This document shows, one piece after another, positions 10,598 through 22,845 of a stretch of 64,000 nucleotides of DNA; position 1 is the stretch's first letter; each line of letters begins with the position of its first letter. The notes beneath the pieces are model-generated. The model was not told the DNA's origin, searched no databases, and saw only the letters and a list, made by a program, of their open reading frames with translations. The DNA lies in the NCBI GenBank assembly GCA_949752735.1, contig OX457036.1:92670868-92734867 (forward strand), given 5' to 3'. The stretch comes from Lumbricus terrestris. Lineage: Eukaryota > Annelida > Clitellata > Crassiclitellata > Lumbricidae. A program made the position numbers and the translations under genes.

Positions 10598-13500
10598 TCA
10601 TATTCTTGGTATCATTTTCACTTTAAATGATGATGGAACAGCAGTGACTCCAATGATTGTCTTCACATCAATCCTTGTCTGGCCCTCTGGTGGTCGAACA
10701 GTGAAGCGTTGAAGCAGACCAGTGATGATTAGGAATATCTCCAGACGAGCTAATACTTCTCCATGACACGAGCGACGCCCTGTGACAAAAGTGTAATAAC
10801 TGATCACTTCCCAATGAATACCTTTAAAAATCATGTTGGGTTGTCACGTCAAAGCTAATGTAGGCTATTAAGAAGGTTTCTGAATGCATAACAGAGGCGA
10901 TCTAGGGATTCTTGGTCCTTAAATACATTAAATAAGTCGTAGTGTCATTTCTACTGTGTTCAAACTTTAACTCAATATGAGTACAAGTCCTGTGTGACAA
11001 TTTTTTTATAAATATCAATGTTCTCATTCAGTTTCGTTATTTAATTTGTTATAATGGAGATAATTTCATTATGTCTTAAAATATACACTTCAATCTCTGC
11101 TGAATGAGTGAATAAACGAGAATAGAACGAAATATCATTGCTCGAAGAGTACCGGTATTATATGATACGTTTTTATTACAGTATTTAGCTGTTTTAGTTT
11201 CAAATTCTACAGGAGGGGTTAGTTATGAAACAGATCATTTTGGCAAGTCAGGCGCTTACCGATGCTAAATGGAATAATTCGGTTGCTGTCGATGACATTG
11301 TTCTCATCATCCAAGAAACGTTCTGGACGAAACACTTCCGGATCTTTCCAGACTTTCGGGTTCATGTGAACAGCATAAAGATTTGGAAACACCTAAAAAC
11401 GTTGCCTCGACAGCTTGATTATCAGTAACTACTACTGTGTTCATTTTAAGATGAAGAGGAGATAATTATATTATTGGAAGGAAACATTGAGGAATACTGG
11501 ACTTTATTCATCTGGAAAATCATTTGATAGAGTATCAAGCAGAGTGATTACTAGAGTTTGATGAAAATGAGATTTCCCAGAAAAATGGTGCCAGTTAGGC
11601 CCTATAGAGTCAACGAAGGCCTATGAAGACGCAAAGACTTTGGTGAGGACCTGCGTAGTTATTCTGACTAAAATTATACGAAACTTATTCAAGTTGTTGG
11701 TTTAATACGCTATTTCATAGAAAGCCCCCGCAGGCTAATGGTTTTCAATGCAAAGCAATCTAATTCTTCACACATTTTCACTAACATTGTAAAATAACTA
11801 GGTCTAATAGAAGATTTAGCTTGTATGAGACTATCAATTGAGAACTCTATGTAACCAATGACTTTAATGCATATTATTATATCTTTTAAGGTAGTTAACA
11901 CTTCTCGTATTTACCCCGGTTCCTTTGGGTATGAAGTAACCGCTCACTTGGCTGTCGGTCAACGTCATTCTTGGAATCGAAACTATAGCTAAAGTCTTCC
12001 ACCTCATCACCTCCAGTATGCTTGCTTGTACAAACGGTAGTCTACTCTGATCTTCGGCAGATGGCAGCCTATCGCTAGACACAACACTGTCTATGTCCAT
12101 CTGCAGGCGCTGTTGAACCTCTGGGTAATTGGCAAGCATGAATACGAACCATAGCATCGTATTCTTTGTCGTATCACTCCCAGCCGTAACCAAATCTCTG
12201 AGTGTAAAGCTCAGTTGTTCACGGTCGTAATCTGAACCAAGTTGTTCAATGTATCTACGCACGAAGCAGTCAGCAGCGCCGGGTTTCAGACTTTCCTCGA
12301 CTTCTTCTTTGAAAATCTCATGCATTCTTCGATCGCTGTTTACATTTAAGAGCAATTTCCTTCTGTAAAAGGGAATAAACCGAATTATTGGAGCCACGTC
12401 GAAGGCGTTGTCCATGCCCTCAAAGAATCCTTTCACCTGGTAAGCAAGTTCACTTGCCCCATGTTCGTAGTCACATCGACGTCCAAAAAGCATGTTGCTT
12501 ATGATGTTAGTGGCTGCTAACATTAGCAAGTCTTCTGGGTCGAATACGTCACCGTTTTTCTTTTGCACGTACTCTATGATGGCTTCCATTTCCATGAGGA
12601 TTCTCGCTTCCATTGTGCTTTTGATCCCCAATCCGAATTCTTTTAGAATAGACAGTGATATGTGGTGGTTCTTCTTCCATTCCAATGAAGGGTTCACCGA
12701 AATTAAACCTTCGAAAGCACATGCAACAGTTCGACATTTCAAAGCTTGGGTCTTGATTCTTAGGAGCATAATTAGATTTTGTGATGGTGTTTTCAAGTGG
12801 ATTGGTTTCAACCTAGACACCGTAAGTCTAACTTCTGTGATGCGTATTAATAAATTTACACAGTGCATTTTTAATTTTAGCACTGGAATCAGAGGCGAGT
12901 TGCCTATAATGAACTGTTGTCTTAATTGGACCACAGCTGATTAACACCATCATGGTGTCAGTTTCCTGACACCATGAAAGCTAATTTTGTATAACCTTGA
13001 ATGGTCAGCTAATTATTATTCAAGAGCGCACAGGTAAGGTAGGTCAGGTGGCTGAGTGGCGGGAAAGTTTGCTGCTGTGCGGCCATGCGCCTGAGAGCAA
13101 GAGAGACAGAGACAGAGAGAGAGGGACAGAGCGGCTGAAGGAGGGTTGTACGCTAAGAGTGAGATAGGCTTTGGTCGGAGTGCCAGTCGTGTGTATGAGA
13201 AGTGTAGAGAGACAGAGTTTGATAAAGTGGCGATGTAGTCTTGACGTGTCGTTTGTGTTTATTTACTATCGCTGGATTTACAGAACAAAAATAAAAGAAA
13301 CTTGTCGTTGTTTTGCGTAACGAAATTTAAGAACTGTAGATAGGCCTACTTATAACTAGCCATTAGCTACCAAAGCAAAGTTAAGTCAGGATAGGCTCAC
13401 AACCATAGATGCCATTTTAGCATCTTTTTTGACTGTTGTATTTGTGCCCAATTGAATATTGATTATAATTATCGTTGCAGTCAGTTTCACGGAGTAGGCT

Positions 13501-16500
13501 ATTAGGCATTTATTGAAAGGCGGTAGAAACTCATATTTGCTTTAATTACAAAAGGTTTCATATTTGAGAGAAGATCAACTGATTTTGCGCTAAGGGTGAC
13601 GCGTCTTGAACTATCGCAGTTCAAGTGGAAGTAGTCCGTGTTTCCTGAATTGAACCACATAAAGTTCCCTTGCATATCATTGGACTGATAATTTGGACGT
13701 GGCCCATTTAAGGACACCGGTACTTGCAACGTTGCACTGCACTTTAAGTAATTAGTCAATAGGTTACATTGGCCTCTGTTATGTTGAACATCAGCGGACA
13801 GTGTGGCATAAGATTTGGTGATAGACCCTACTTCTGACAAACGTAGAAAGAGAAAGTGGATAATAGGCCCATGCAGGAAATTACCGTTATAGTTTCATGA
13901 CAGTTGCTCTGAAGGCAATTGATTGCTAGATGATGATGACGTGTTCCGCTGCGTGAAGTGTGCGCAATTCTTCGAACATTAATTGAGTGTTAAATGTGAC
14001 TCATATAGAATTAACTGAGTATCAATTAAAGACTTCACATACATTTAGTCCCAGCCAGTAATTGGCTGGTCTATAATTATCTTACTATTACATATAGGAC
14101 TAGCTAGCTAGTCTATTTATCCACGCTAGTCATTCTGACAATGGTTTTGCTAGTGATATCTTAGGTTCATTGTTCATTGCAACTTCTATACCCACATGAT
14201 ACATTTTAATTGCATGATTTAATATGTGATTTAAAACGTTTCCATTGTTTGGGGGAAAATTAGGCTACCCTTTAAAAACGTCTTTAGAACAATGTGTCCC
14301 ATTCAGGGCAACTGGTTCAATTAAGGAACCATGTGCTCCATTTAATGAAACAGGTTGCCTTGGCTGGACTTTTTAACAGCTACAATTTTGTCTTGTTATT
14401 TCTCATATATTCGTTAACTCTGTATGACCTTAGCTTGTTAACAACACACTTGGTTAATCAGCCCAGCATATGGCATAGGCCCCTACTTTGCTTTTAAAAA
14501 TTCGGTGGCATTTATGGAGTACGCCTAAGTTTGTCTTAGGTGGTCCATTTCATGGCTATTGTCCCATACTGCATGCTGCACTCAATCATGCCTCGAAAAT
14601 AAAAGACAACAATTCATCCACTACAAGGTCCTCTTTCTGGTCTTCAAAATATAAGCCGGAATATACCCCTAAAATTAATACCTCTAGGACTACATGCGAA
14701 AGCCATCATGAGTGTGTGGCGTTGGAGCTTCCAAGGCCCGTGAGTATCATCACGGCCCTTGGCCCGTGATGATCTACAGATTCGCCTGATTGCTTTGTTC
14801 ACAGGACTACCACTGCTCTCGTCCAATACCGTGCGTTTGCTGTGGGACTGGGGAGTGGAAACCAACACCTGGAAGAACATCCCTCCCTCACTTCTGGCTA
14901 AACCAATTATTGGAATCTCTCACACTCTAGAGCCGTTTCTGTTCGTCGGGTCTTCTATGCTGAGAGCCCCTCTGAATAGTCATTATGCGAGAGCTGCCTT
15001 AGAAAATGTTTAGATACGCTACGGTTCTGTAATAGTCGATTTCATTTGTACTGAATTGCTGATCATTAACCTTGCTCATGCGTCTTAGAAATTGTGCGTT
15101 AACTCCATAGGTCAGTTTTGTATGGTCCCGATGAGTTGGTGCGCCTCTGTGTGGCCCCGTTTCAAGCGCTATGCAAATTCTAGTAATTTAATGAATGAAC
15201 AGATAATTAAAACCCATTCCAGCTACGTCTCAAGGAAGTATTGGCCTATGTTGTGATTGTTTGAGCAACCTCGGATACTTTTTGTATGTAGGCTTAATGA
15301 GAAGATGAAAGGTTCCCATGAGCGTCATTTAGAAAAAACTCAGAACTTGATTAGATTTTCCAATTGAAATTGGAGGAAAAATATCAAAACTCCATAAGAA
15401 AAATAATCTGTAGTGATATTGGTTTGTCTCATACCTTTGCTGTTTGGATTCACAATTCCTTCAGTATATATACGGGGTCTGCCGGAAAAAGCATGACTAT
15501 GCTTAATCAGAGCTTCCTCGATAACTTCCTTGCTATTCAATGTCAAGATAAGTCTAAAACAGAATCCGCAAATAAAAAAAACAATTCCAGCGCTACTCGT
15601 GAGCTTTCTTTCGTAGTTGTTATTATCTCTATTCAATTTTACTAGCATTGTATCTACATGGTGAGAATTGCAAAGGGTTATGTGAGGGTGGTTATGAGGA
15701 GCTGAACCTCCCAGTTTTTCTTAAGACGTCATAGTAAAGTTTTCATTGCAAGCCACATAAATCAGCGACTGATCGTCCGAGTTATTTTTTCAATTGCCCG
15801 TAACTGTGTACGCACAAATTGAAATTGGTTATGTTTATTTAACGAAGTACGAACATTATTTGTCTTGTAAGAACTATTGGTGATATTAGGCTGCATCTTA
15901 TAGTTTTTTAGCCTTAATTTCAGTCCAAGAATAGACCGGCAAGCATCAAACTGGATCAATGCTTCTTTTACTTCAGAGACGTGACAGAGAATTTCGCCTG
16001 TAGGTTACAGGTGATAGAACTGCAACGAGAGTTGTGTCCGATGCATTCGATCCGTTTTGTTAATCAAGGGGGCGTGTGCTGGACTCTCAACATTGCGAAA
16101 CGTTAGTCACATCTCAACAGTCGATTGCTTGTAACACAGTTGTTGAAACTTCTCACTGTATACTTGTATAGTTTCTCCTCCCCCCACTAGCAGCACAAAT
16201 AATTAATCAGTCGTAGTATCTTGAGCTTCATTCGTTGCAATTAGCTCGCCATGAGTCTTCATTAAACGTTTGCCCCGTGTTAGATGCAACAGTTATTTCA
16301 AGTTTAGATTTATCAATATATAACTAGCATGAATGAATGCTTCCTCTCACGATCTAAATCTACTCGAATTGAAAGACGTAATAATTTATATCACTTACTT
16401 GTCGCCTGCTTTGAACGTGAAGACCGGACCAAGTTCATCGGCCTTTCTCATGAAGAATTCCGCCAGGTTATCAAAGCCACTTATAAATGGCAACGATCCG

Positions 16501-16631
16501 ACCAGAGGCAAAGATGGAAGCGAGGGTGGAAGGAGACGTTTGGCTTTTCCTTTGGACATCCACCATGTGATGATGACATGGAATCCCCAGATAACCCCGA
16601 CGAAGATGACTGCTTCTACTGGCCGCGGCAT
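10598..16631 (-). CDS. Cytochrome P450 gene A, clan 2, five exons, 486 aa
   Basis: Minus-strand exons at 16631-16399, 15553-15435, 12708-11915, 11392-11260 and 10779-10598, joined by GT-AG introns. The total is 1461 bp and keeps frame from ATG to TGA. The product is a haem-thiolate monooxygenase anchored in the ER membrane by its N-terminal helix. Features: proline-rich hinge PPSLPSLPLVG (about residue 34); I-helix oxygen-activation motif AGSDTT (293-298); K-helix ExxR (E350, R353); PERF motif FRPERF; haem loop FSIGRRSCHG with the ligand Cys near 431, its first Gly split by intron 4. It resembles CYP1/CYP2/CYP17-type enzymes, which hydroxylate xenobiotics or steroids; the substrate is unknown. 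All key residues are present, so it is probably functional. Confidence 0.9.
12709..15434 (-). other. Intron 2 of P450 gene A
   Basis: About 2.7 kb of intronic DNA. It holds a small hairpin of ACACCAT/ATGGTGT repeats near 12945-12978, a purine-rich GAGA tract near 13090-13140, and a 10-bp-arm palindrome near 14747-14774 (ATCATCACGG/CCGTGATGAT). No exon or transposon end recognised; the longer open frames here look like chance. Confidence 0.6.
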
Positions 16632-16639
16632 CTTTGAGA

Positions 16640-17603
16640 CCCTGAATGGGGCAGGTAGTTAGGGTCAAAACTGATCATGTATTACTAGGTGTTTCAGCTT
16701 GTTCACTTTAAATCAGAGTTTAGATGTGGTGCTGTTAGAATATGGGGCCGCCTATAAATGACGTCACACAAATTTTCCTGATGTTAATTTTCCCCATTCA
16801 TTACGCTTTGCACGTCGTCACAAGTGGCAATACCCTCTAATAAAATGATGTAACAGCTCAACCTCCTCTGAGAACCAAATGTTTCTACTCCGAAAATAAA
16901 GCCGTTGCATTAGGCACTTAATAAAAATTATGTCCTTGCATTCCGATGCTGTACTGAAGGAGAAAGGGGGAAATCCATGTGTCAAAAACTAGTTTTAGAT
17001 ACATGTAGCTGAAACTAACTTAGGTTCAACTTGAAATCTTTGTCGTCTAACCAATGAGTAAGTTCTTCAGACTATTGCTACGATATTCCGAACATCTGTG
17101 TTAGACTTATCAATTAGACGAAGAATATTTTCATGTTGAAAAGTGATAACCTGTCCAACTAAAACAAATACTTGAAACTTTGCAGTAGAACAAAACAAAT
17201 GGAAAGCGTCGAATTAAAACTGTCATAAACTTATTAGGCCTAAACAAAGCGATAAGCTCTAGTACAATCATTAAAGTGAAGCATGATGTTTCTTCGCGGA
17301 ATAGTCTAATAGGCCTATTATAGAGGGAATGGATCTTCTCATGGTGTGAAGTGGAAATTCCGCATTCGAATCAAGCTATTAAGTAGCAAATTTTGTCGCC
17401 TATCCAATCTGCACGCTGTCTCTATTCAAAGCTATTGAGCGTATTTTATGATAACGGCTTACATAATTATTTGATTATTTATTTCGACGCCTAGCCTATA
17501 TACTTCCTCTTCCTGACAAAGTGTATGAACAAACTGAATAGGTAAACACTTACGTATGCTTATCCTTCGCTTGCAAGCTTCCTTGTTAGATCACTTGTTA
17601 TAG
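16640..17603. other. Presumed 5' flank of P450 gene A; nothing else recognised
   Basis: Intergenic DNA just upstream of the minus-strand gene A start. It should hold the promoter, but I see no certain TATA box or response element to assign. Confidence 0.4.
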
Positions 17604-17800
17604 CACCCTTCAGGCTCCCTACTCAGAGGCGCTCCCGACTACAGAGCGGACACTGCATCGAAGTTTCACGCGGAAGCGCTGAGCAATTGCGAGTGAAGGA
17701 CTGCCCAAGGTCCCTAAGCGGCGACTTGAGGTGGATTCGAACTTGCAACCCTTCGACTGCAAAGCGACGAACATACCCACTATAACCACCGCGCCAAACG
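17604..17800 (-). mobile_element. tRNA-derived SINE, minus strand
   Basis: Read on the minus strand there is a box-A-like stretch (GGCGCGGTGG, about 17786-17795) followed by a box-B-like GTTCGAATCC (about 17733-17742). These are internal RNA polymerase III promoter elements in tRNA spacing. The left end carries AGAGGCGCTCCCG, a phrase shared with LINE 3' ends in this window. The intervening sequence does not fold as a normal tRNA, so it is a SINE, not a tRNA gene. Confidence 0.6.
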
Positions 17801-18117
17801 AAAAATATTTTGTATGAGACCCACAGTTGAGGGCTATAATTGACATCTAGTCATTAAAGATATCATAGATTTATCTATTTAATAATGTTATGAAAAATTT
17901 GACAGTGGCAATTTACATATAGCCTAAAGTTTTATATATTCGAAATATATTTATTAATGGTGACCATAATATTATATAGGTTATATTTAAAAAATTAATG
18001 GTGAAAATTTAATACTCACAAGTAGCCTAGTGATGTCTTTGCTGAAATTTAATTGTTGCTAAATTGTTGAAAAGAACACTTCAACGCATGCAAAGTTTCA
18101 TTACAAGATCCCGAGAT

Positions 18118-18340
18118 CCTCAGTGGCCGAGTGGGTTGGTAGCCCGCTCGCCACGCCGGCGACCCGGGTTCGATTCCCGGTCGGTCGATTTATCAGAGAT
18201 TAATTTCTCGGATCTTTACTGCGGGTGGCTCGGTCGCAATATAAACGTGGAGTAGCGGTGGTGAAGGATCTCACCCTCAGGGTCGAGGCCATAAGACAGC
18301 CGCTATATAAATATGCGATTACATTTACATTTACATTTAC
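18118..18340 (+). mobile_element. tRNA-derived SINE with (TTTACA)n tail
   Basis: Box A TGGCCGAGTGGG and box B GGTTCGATTCC lie at tRNA spacing, giving a Leu/Ser-type head. A non-tRNA body follows, then CCGCTATATAAATATGCG, then a tandem ACATTT tail ending near 18340. The head plus body plus simple tail is typical of a SINE. The CGCTATATAAAT part resembles LINE 3' ends elsewhere in the window. Confidence 0.8.
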
Positions 18341-18884
18341 AAACTTCTTTCGACACCAATAGTGTAAGCTTAGGCCTATGTGTCTTTATGTGTAGGTCCA
18401 TGAATGGTACGAATATGCCTAATGGGTAATACTGTTCTCAGTGCACCGCGTTTGAATAGAATAGTTTCAACATATTGCTGGGAGAAAGTTGGCATCACCT
18501 CAGGCCCGTACAACCGTATATTGCAGCCTTATTCAATCTATAGGTCTATCTCACCTATAATAACACAGATTGGACTTCTGCTTGGCAAGCTGACCTCAAA
18601 ACACTTATCGTTCCGCGATAGAGTGATGCTCGATATGCTCCGCTAATATTTCTCCTTGGATGATAACAACGAATTAATTATTAATAATTATTATTAATAC
18701 ACAGTAAGCTTACAATCATTGAGTCTGAACCGTAACCTGTCTTGAAACTGATCTTCTGCTTTCCAGCCTATTATCAATCACGATTCATTGCTATTCGAAT
18801 ATTATCATGCTCGTTGTTAAGAACTTATATACAAGTAGGCCCAGGGCTGTAGGCCTACTGGTAAATTTTGAGGTGAGTACACGT

Positions 18885-19090
18885 TGATCGGGAGAAAAAT
18901 CGGCTTTGTCGGGCAAAAAATTTCCGACGACTGTCATCCGGCCCAAAAAATTCCCATTTTTCCGTCCGAAAAATCTGAAAACCTTTTTTAGTCATCCGCC
19001 CGAAATTTCCTACATTTTGGTGAAATTTCCTACATTTTTTCCCGTCCGAAAAATCTGATGACCTTTTTTTGGTCATTCGCTCCGGATTTC
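18885..19090. repeat. Interspersed repeat with internal tandem copies of CCGTCCGAAAAATCTGA
   Basis: Two imperfect copies of a unit containing CCGTCCGAAAAATCTGA followed by ACCTTTTTT and a GTCATCCG-like word. It is preceded by TTTTGAGGTGAGTACACG, which recurs near 61395 and, as GAGGTGAGTATACG, near 19200-19250. Related words occur inside the MITE at 8883-9117. It is part of a dispersed non-coding family. Confidence 0.6.
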
Positions 19091-20328
19091 GTGAAAATAC
19101 ACCTAAATATCCTTTGCATTCTTCATGCGCATACCCACACGCTCTTTGTAAGGTGAGTAGCCTATACGCTGTAGAGCCTATACCCGCGTATACCCTACTT
19201 TTCCGCGGTGAGTATACGATGCCGTTTTTTCCCTGAGGTGAGTATACGCAATATACCCGCGTATACCCTTGATTACCCTGAGTAGGCCTGTAACTACTAT
19301 CAATAAGCTTATATATAAGCTTATATATAATTATATAATTATATATTATAGCGACATTTGCATGTACCGACCTCTTCGCACTGTCGATGAAGCTTTCGAA
19401 TAAAAGTCAGAGCGTTTCTTATTTGTTTGCTATAATTATATGCATAAGGCCTACATAAGTATTCTGAGTATTCTTATCTTTGAATGCGCATCCTTTTGCC
19501 TGCATAATGTCGTCTGTAACTCAGAATTCGGTCTGGAACTGAGAATCAAAGTGAATACTTAGGCCTACTTACAATCTATTAATGTGTGATGCAAAATTGA
19601 GAATCCGGATTACGTAAGTATCGGCTACACTACTGTAACACATACGGTAAGCAACCTCAGTCGCCAACTTAGCAACAGCATTGATTAGACCTATGCGATT
19701 TTATTATTGCACGCAGTAGCCTATTTATAGCCTGTAGCGTATAATTGTGCTGTCACGAAACGCGCGCTTTGACTTGCTTCATTGCCCATGGTGGCGCCTA
19801 ATGGTTAAGATCCACGATCAATACAAACAACCAGCTCGGTGTTTATGAAAGTGCAATTGTGATTCCCATTTGATGAATAATCATCTGTTGGTATCGAAAC
19901 TAAAAGTGAGAGTTGGAATTAAGTCGATCTCTATGTCCTGGGCTTTGAGGTAGACAGTGAAAAGGTAATTTTCTACGAGGTAAACCCTGCGGTGAATGGC
20001 GGTGATGAGACATCATTCGCAATTTCACCGCGGTAATGGGGAATGATCATTATTACGGTGTATAACCTCGTTGGGAATGAACGGAGATAAAACCGCGGTA
20101 GTGGCTACTATTATCGCTCTATTGTCCTATTAATACAGCGCATCTAGACTATGTGTCATACATTGACGTATGTTACTCATTTAGTTACAGTCACTTGCTT
20201 ACTTAGCCTAAAATTCCAATCTCATGTCATTTGACTTTCGAGGATGTAGAATCACGTCATTCGTTCTTCCTGTTTCCCCGAATTGTTTTCAAACGACATG
20301 GATATAGACATAGATCGCAATCGTAATC
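19091..20328. other. No gene seen
   Basis: Non-coding DNA with a short alternating ATATAAGCTTATATATAA stretch near 19310-19350. Nothing else recognised. Confidence 0.45.
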
Positions 20329-20400
20329 GTGCATTTATATAGCGCCACTTCAAGAGAAACTCCTCAGAGGCGCTCCCGACCTGACACCAAACCACAATCG
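20329..20400 (-). repeat. LINE 3'-end fragment
   Basis: Contains ATTTATATAGCGCC and AGAGGCGCTCCCG in the same order as the 3' end of the LINE at 20509-20940. It is a second truncated copy or shared tail. Confidence 0.55.
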
Positions 20401-20508
20401 AAGACAATGGTTTTCAAACGCTTTCGCCAAAGGGCACAGAAAGACAACGAATTTAATCACGGAGACTCTAAAGCAACTTATTCTAGTGAGAATCAATCAA
20501 ACAATCAA

Positions 20509-20940
20509 TCAGAATTTATATAGCGCCCCTTCAAGGTATCTATTCAGAGGCGCTCCCGGTTTAGATAAAGGGAAAAACACAGTCTTAAACAGTTTGTGAA
20601 ACTCTGAACAGTCTGGGAGGTGTAGCATAGTCAAGGGAAGTCCATTCCAGGTTGTTGGACCAACCACAGAGAATGAACGCCTCTGCATTATTGCAGAGCG
20701 AGTGAAAAGAACCATTAAGTCACCACGAAGGCGGAGTGGTCAAGGCGTCTCAGCGCAAATGCATGGACAAGAGAAGCTGCAGCTGCCAGCTTTAGAAGTC
20801 AGAGAGCGAGCAATGACCCTGAGCTGCCGCAGTTGGTAGTAGCAGCTGCGGCACACTTGATCTGTATGAGATGCGAGGGTGAGTTCAGAGTGCACGAGCA
20901 CCCCGAGGTCATGCACCACCGAAGAAAAAGTCATAGATGG
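20509..20940 (-). mobile_element. CR1-like LINE 3' fragment, minus strand, frameshifted
   Basis: Minus-strand translation gives RT C-terminal motifs VHDLGVLVHSELTLASH and YYQLRQLRVIARSLT (20934-20740). In another frame, RSFSVVGPTTWNGLP and CSEFHKLFKTVFF follow (20715-20509). The break between them (about 20716-20740) removes the expected intervening sequence. The 3' end is AGGGGCGCTATATAAATTCTGATTG with a GATT-type tail. It is dead and heavily 5'-truncated. Confidence 0.75.
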
Positions 20941-21704
20941 GAATTGAGAAGAGAGAACGTTCGAGCCTAGCCAGCTGTTGCCTAGTGCCCAACATAGCCG
21001 GCTATTATAGCAGAACTTTTATGCAGCACTAAAAAATTGTCAAAGCAATAAAACAGCGAGTTTGTTAAAAAGTTATTATTGCAGCTCAACTAAAGGTTAT
21101 ATTTGAGAATTTAATCAACAAATAAAGACAACAAAGAGTGTTGGTTTCTTTTTATTTGCAACCGTTTTGAATCAGAATTTCAGCAGCTTTGTTAGTTAGA
21201 AATGCTTTTCTTTATGTTTTGATTGATGAAAACTCTTTGAGGGGAATATTATGTTGTTAAGGAGAATGGAGCTGGGATGAGATTTCCTTTTTCCAGCCTC
21301 TGTTTTGAATTACCGTCCCCCATATTGTGCAACAGATTGATGCCAGCTTGGCACTTTCGTTCGCAAACCGAACATTTCAGGGGACGTTCAAAATTTTAAT
21401 TCAGCATGTATTGATTGTGTTGTATAATTCATTCTTTTGTTCGGTAATTCAACGTAGGCTACAGACATTGAGTGCTAATCGTAACCCAGGACTTTTTTTA
21501 AAGTGCAGTTCTACACAAAATGTGCAGTTTTAAATGAATTTGTGCAGTTGTAAAAGCAATTCTGCGCATTAAAAATAATTAGAAAAAGGAGTTGCAGCCG
21601 GTTTATCAAGGAAGAACGAAATGGAACGAAAGACCTGTAGGCCTACAGTGAAAAATATGCAGGAAGGCAAAATTTAATAATTTAACGGTCTACAGCTTTT
21701 GTAT
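20941..21704. other. No gene; partial MITE relic near 21490-21560
   Basis: Non-coding. The stretch around 21490-21560 repeats GTGCAGTT words and is related, in reverse orientation, to the MITE at 6608-6814. Otherwise nothing recognised. Confidence 0.45.
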
Positions 21705-21712
21705 GCGGCGAC

Positions 21713-22837
21713 CAGGCCCGTTTTATGGTCATTGTAGGCCCTAGGCACTTTTGCATATTAATCTATTCGTAGGCCCCTAGGGTCTATCCAACTCTGCATT
21801 AATTCAAATTGCAGCACATTTACATTATTTCTTAAAATTATGCTGAACCGTGTTTTGTGAAAGCATTCAGTTTTGATTTTAAATCTCAATCTACTTTTTG
21901 TAATATTTATTTTCCATATCCGCTAAATGTAATATTTCCAACCCCACCTTATCCCGCATTACCCGTCCCACCCCACCCTGTCCCCAAACATCCGCCCCTT
22001 TTTTGAATTAATTTAGAGTTTTCGTCCAACACACCTCTCCATTTTACCCCCACCCAACCTGCTTTAACCCCATCCCCAACCATCCATCCTCACCTCGCCT
22101 CCACCCAAAATCGAGCCCGCCCCATTCCATTCCCCACCCCTCCACCCGACTCACCTCGCAAAGTGCTCGACTTATGAAAATCATGGAAAATGATGTTTCA
22201 CTTTGTTTTCACTCAGGTCCCACTGTCCCCAACCGGGCCCCAACCCATATGGAAAATGGCGTAAAATTATTTTTTCCCATTCTAGATGGATTATTGAAAC
22301 GGCTTATGGTTAAATAACAACAGTTCCCCGAAGTACTTGGCGGCCAATGTGTTAATAACATTGATCGTCGGGTATTGGATAATTGTAAAGGTCTTTTAAA
22401 TTGATCTCAATTTCATATGCTAATAATTTTGGGAATGGATGTATCTATTTAAATCTATTCTCTAGCAACCTCTTAGAATGATAAATCATAATCAGTTATA
22501 CGACGGGTATTCAATCTGTCTCGATGTTCCAGTCTGTGTTTCGGTCACGATCCCGTTTTCCTTGAACGTAGGCTATTTATCTGAATCCATTAGCAGAATT
22601 TAAAGTTAACATAACATAGCTTAGCCAATGTTACTGTTTCATTAGCTAACTCTAGCCTTAAAAAGTTAGCTCGTTAAAAATAAATTTGCAAGTTTTCGTG
22701 TTCTGTTTTTTTCGGTCATTGACCAATCACTGTATTTATTCTTTAATATATTTTTTCTCTCAGGATTTCGTAGACCCTGGTAAGTTCGTAGGCCCTAGGT
22801 ACAGTGCCTACTGTGCCTAATGGATAAGACGGCCCTG
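21713..22837. mobile_element. hAT-like non-autonomous element, 1125 bp
   Basis: Begins CAGGCCCGTTTTAT and ends with the complement of CAGGGCCGTCTTAT. An exact 8-bp duplication, GCGGCGAC, flanks it (21705-21712 and 22838-22845). The subterminal words GTAGGCCCTAGGCAC/GTAGGCCCTAGGTAC also mirror each other in part. The interior has C-rich CCCCACCC runs near 21940-22150 and no transposase. Confidence 0.85.
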
Positions 22838-22845
22838 GCGGCGAC

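Noticed and set aside
11864..12934. A single-exon 356-aa P450 reading from 12934
   Set aside because: The part above 12708 is intron read-through; the acceptor at 12709-12710 and the matching 794-bp exon in genes B and C fix the true boundary.
13041..13080. tRNA-like box A (GTGGCTGAGTGGC) in intron 2 of P450 gene A
   Set aside because: No box B at tRNA distance; at most a SINE scrap.
13502..13840. 112-codon minus-strand ORF as an extra P450 exon or nested gene
   Set aside because: No P450 motif, no fitting splice phase and no similarity to the paralogues, which have no exon at this position.
18118..18190. Functional tRNA-Leu/Ser gene
   Set aside because: Box A and box B are good, but the stems do not form a full cloverleaf and the sequence runs on into a SINE body and tail.
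20718..20752. tRNA-Ser-like 5' half (GGCGGAGTGGTCAAGGCG)
   Set aside because: Only the first part resembles a tRNA; no box B follows and the stretch lies within LINE remains.
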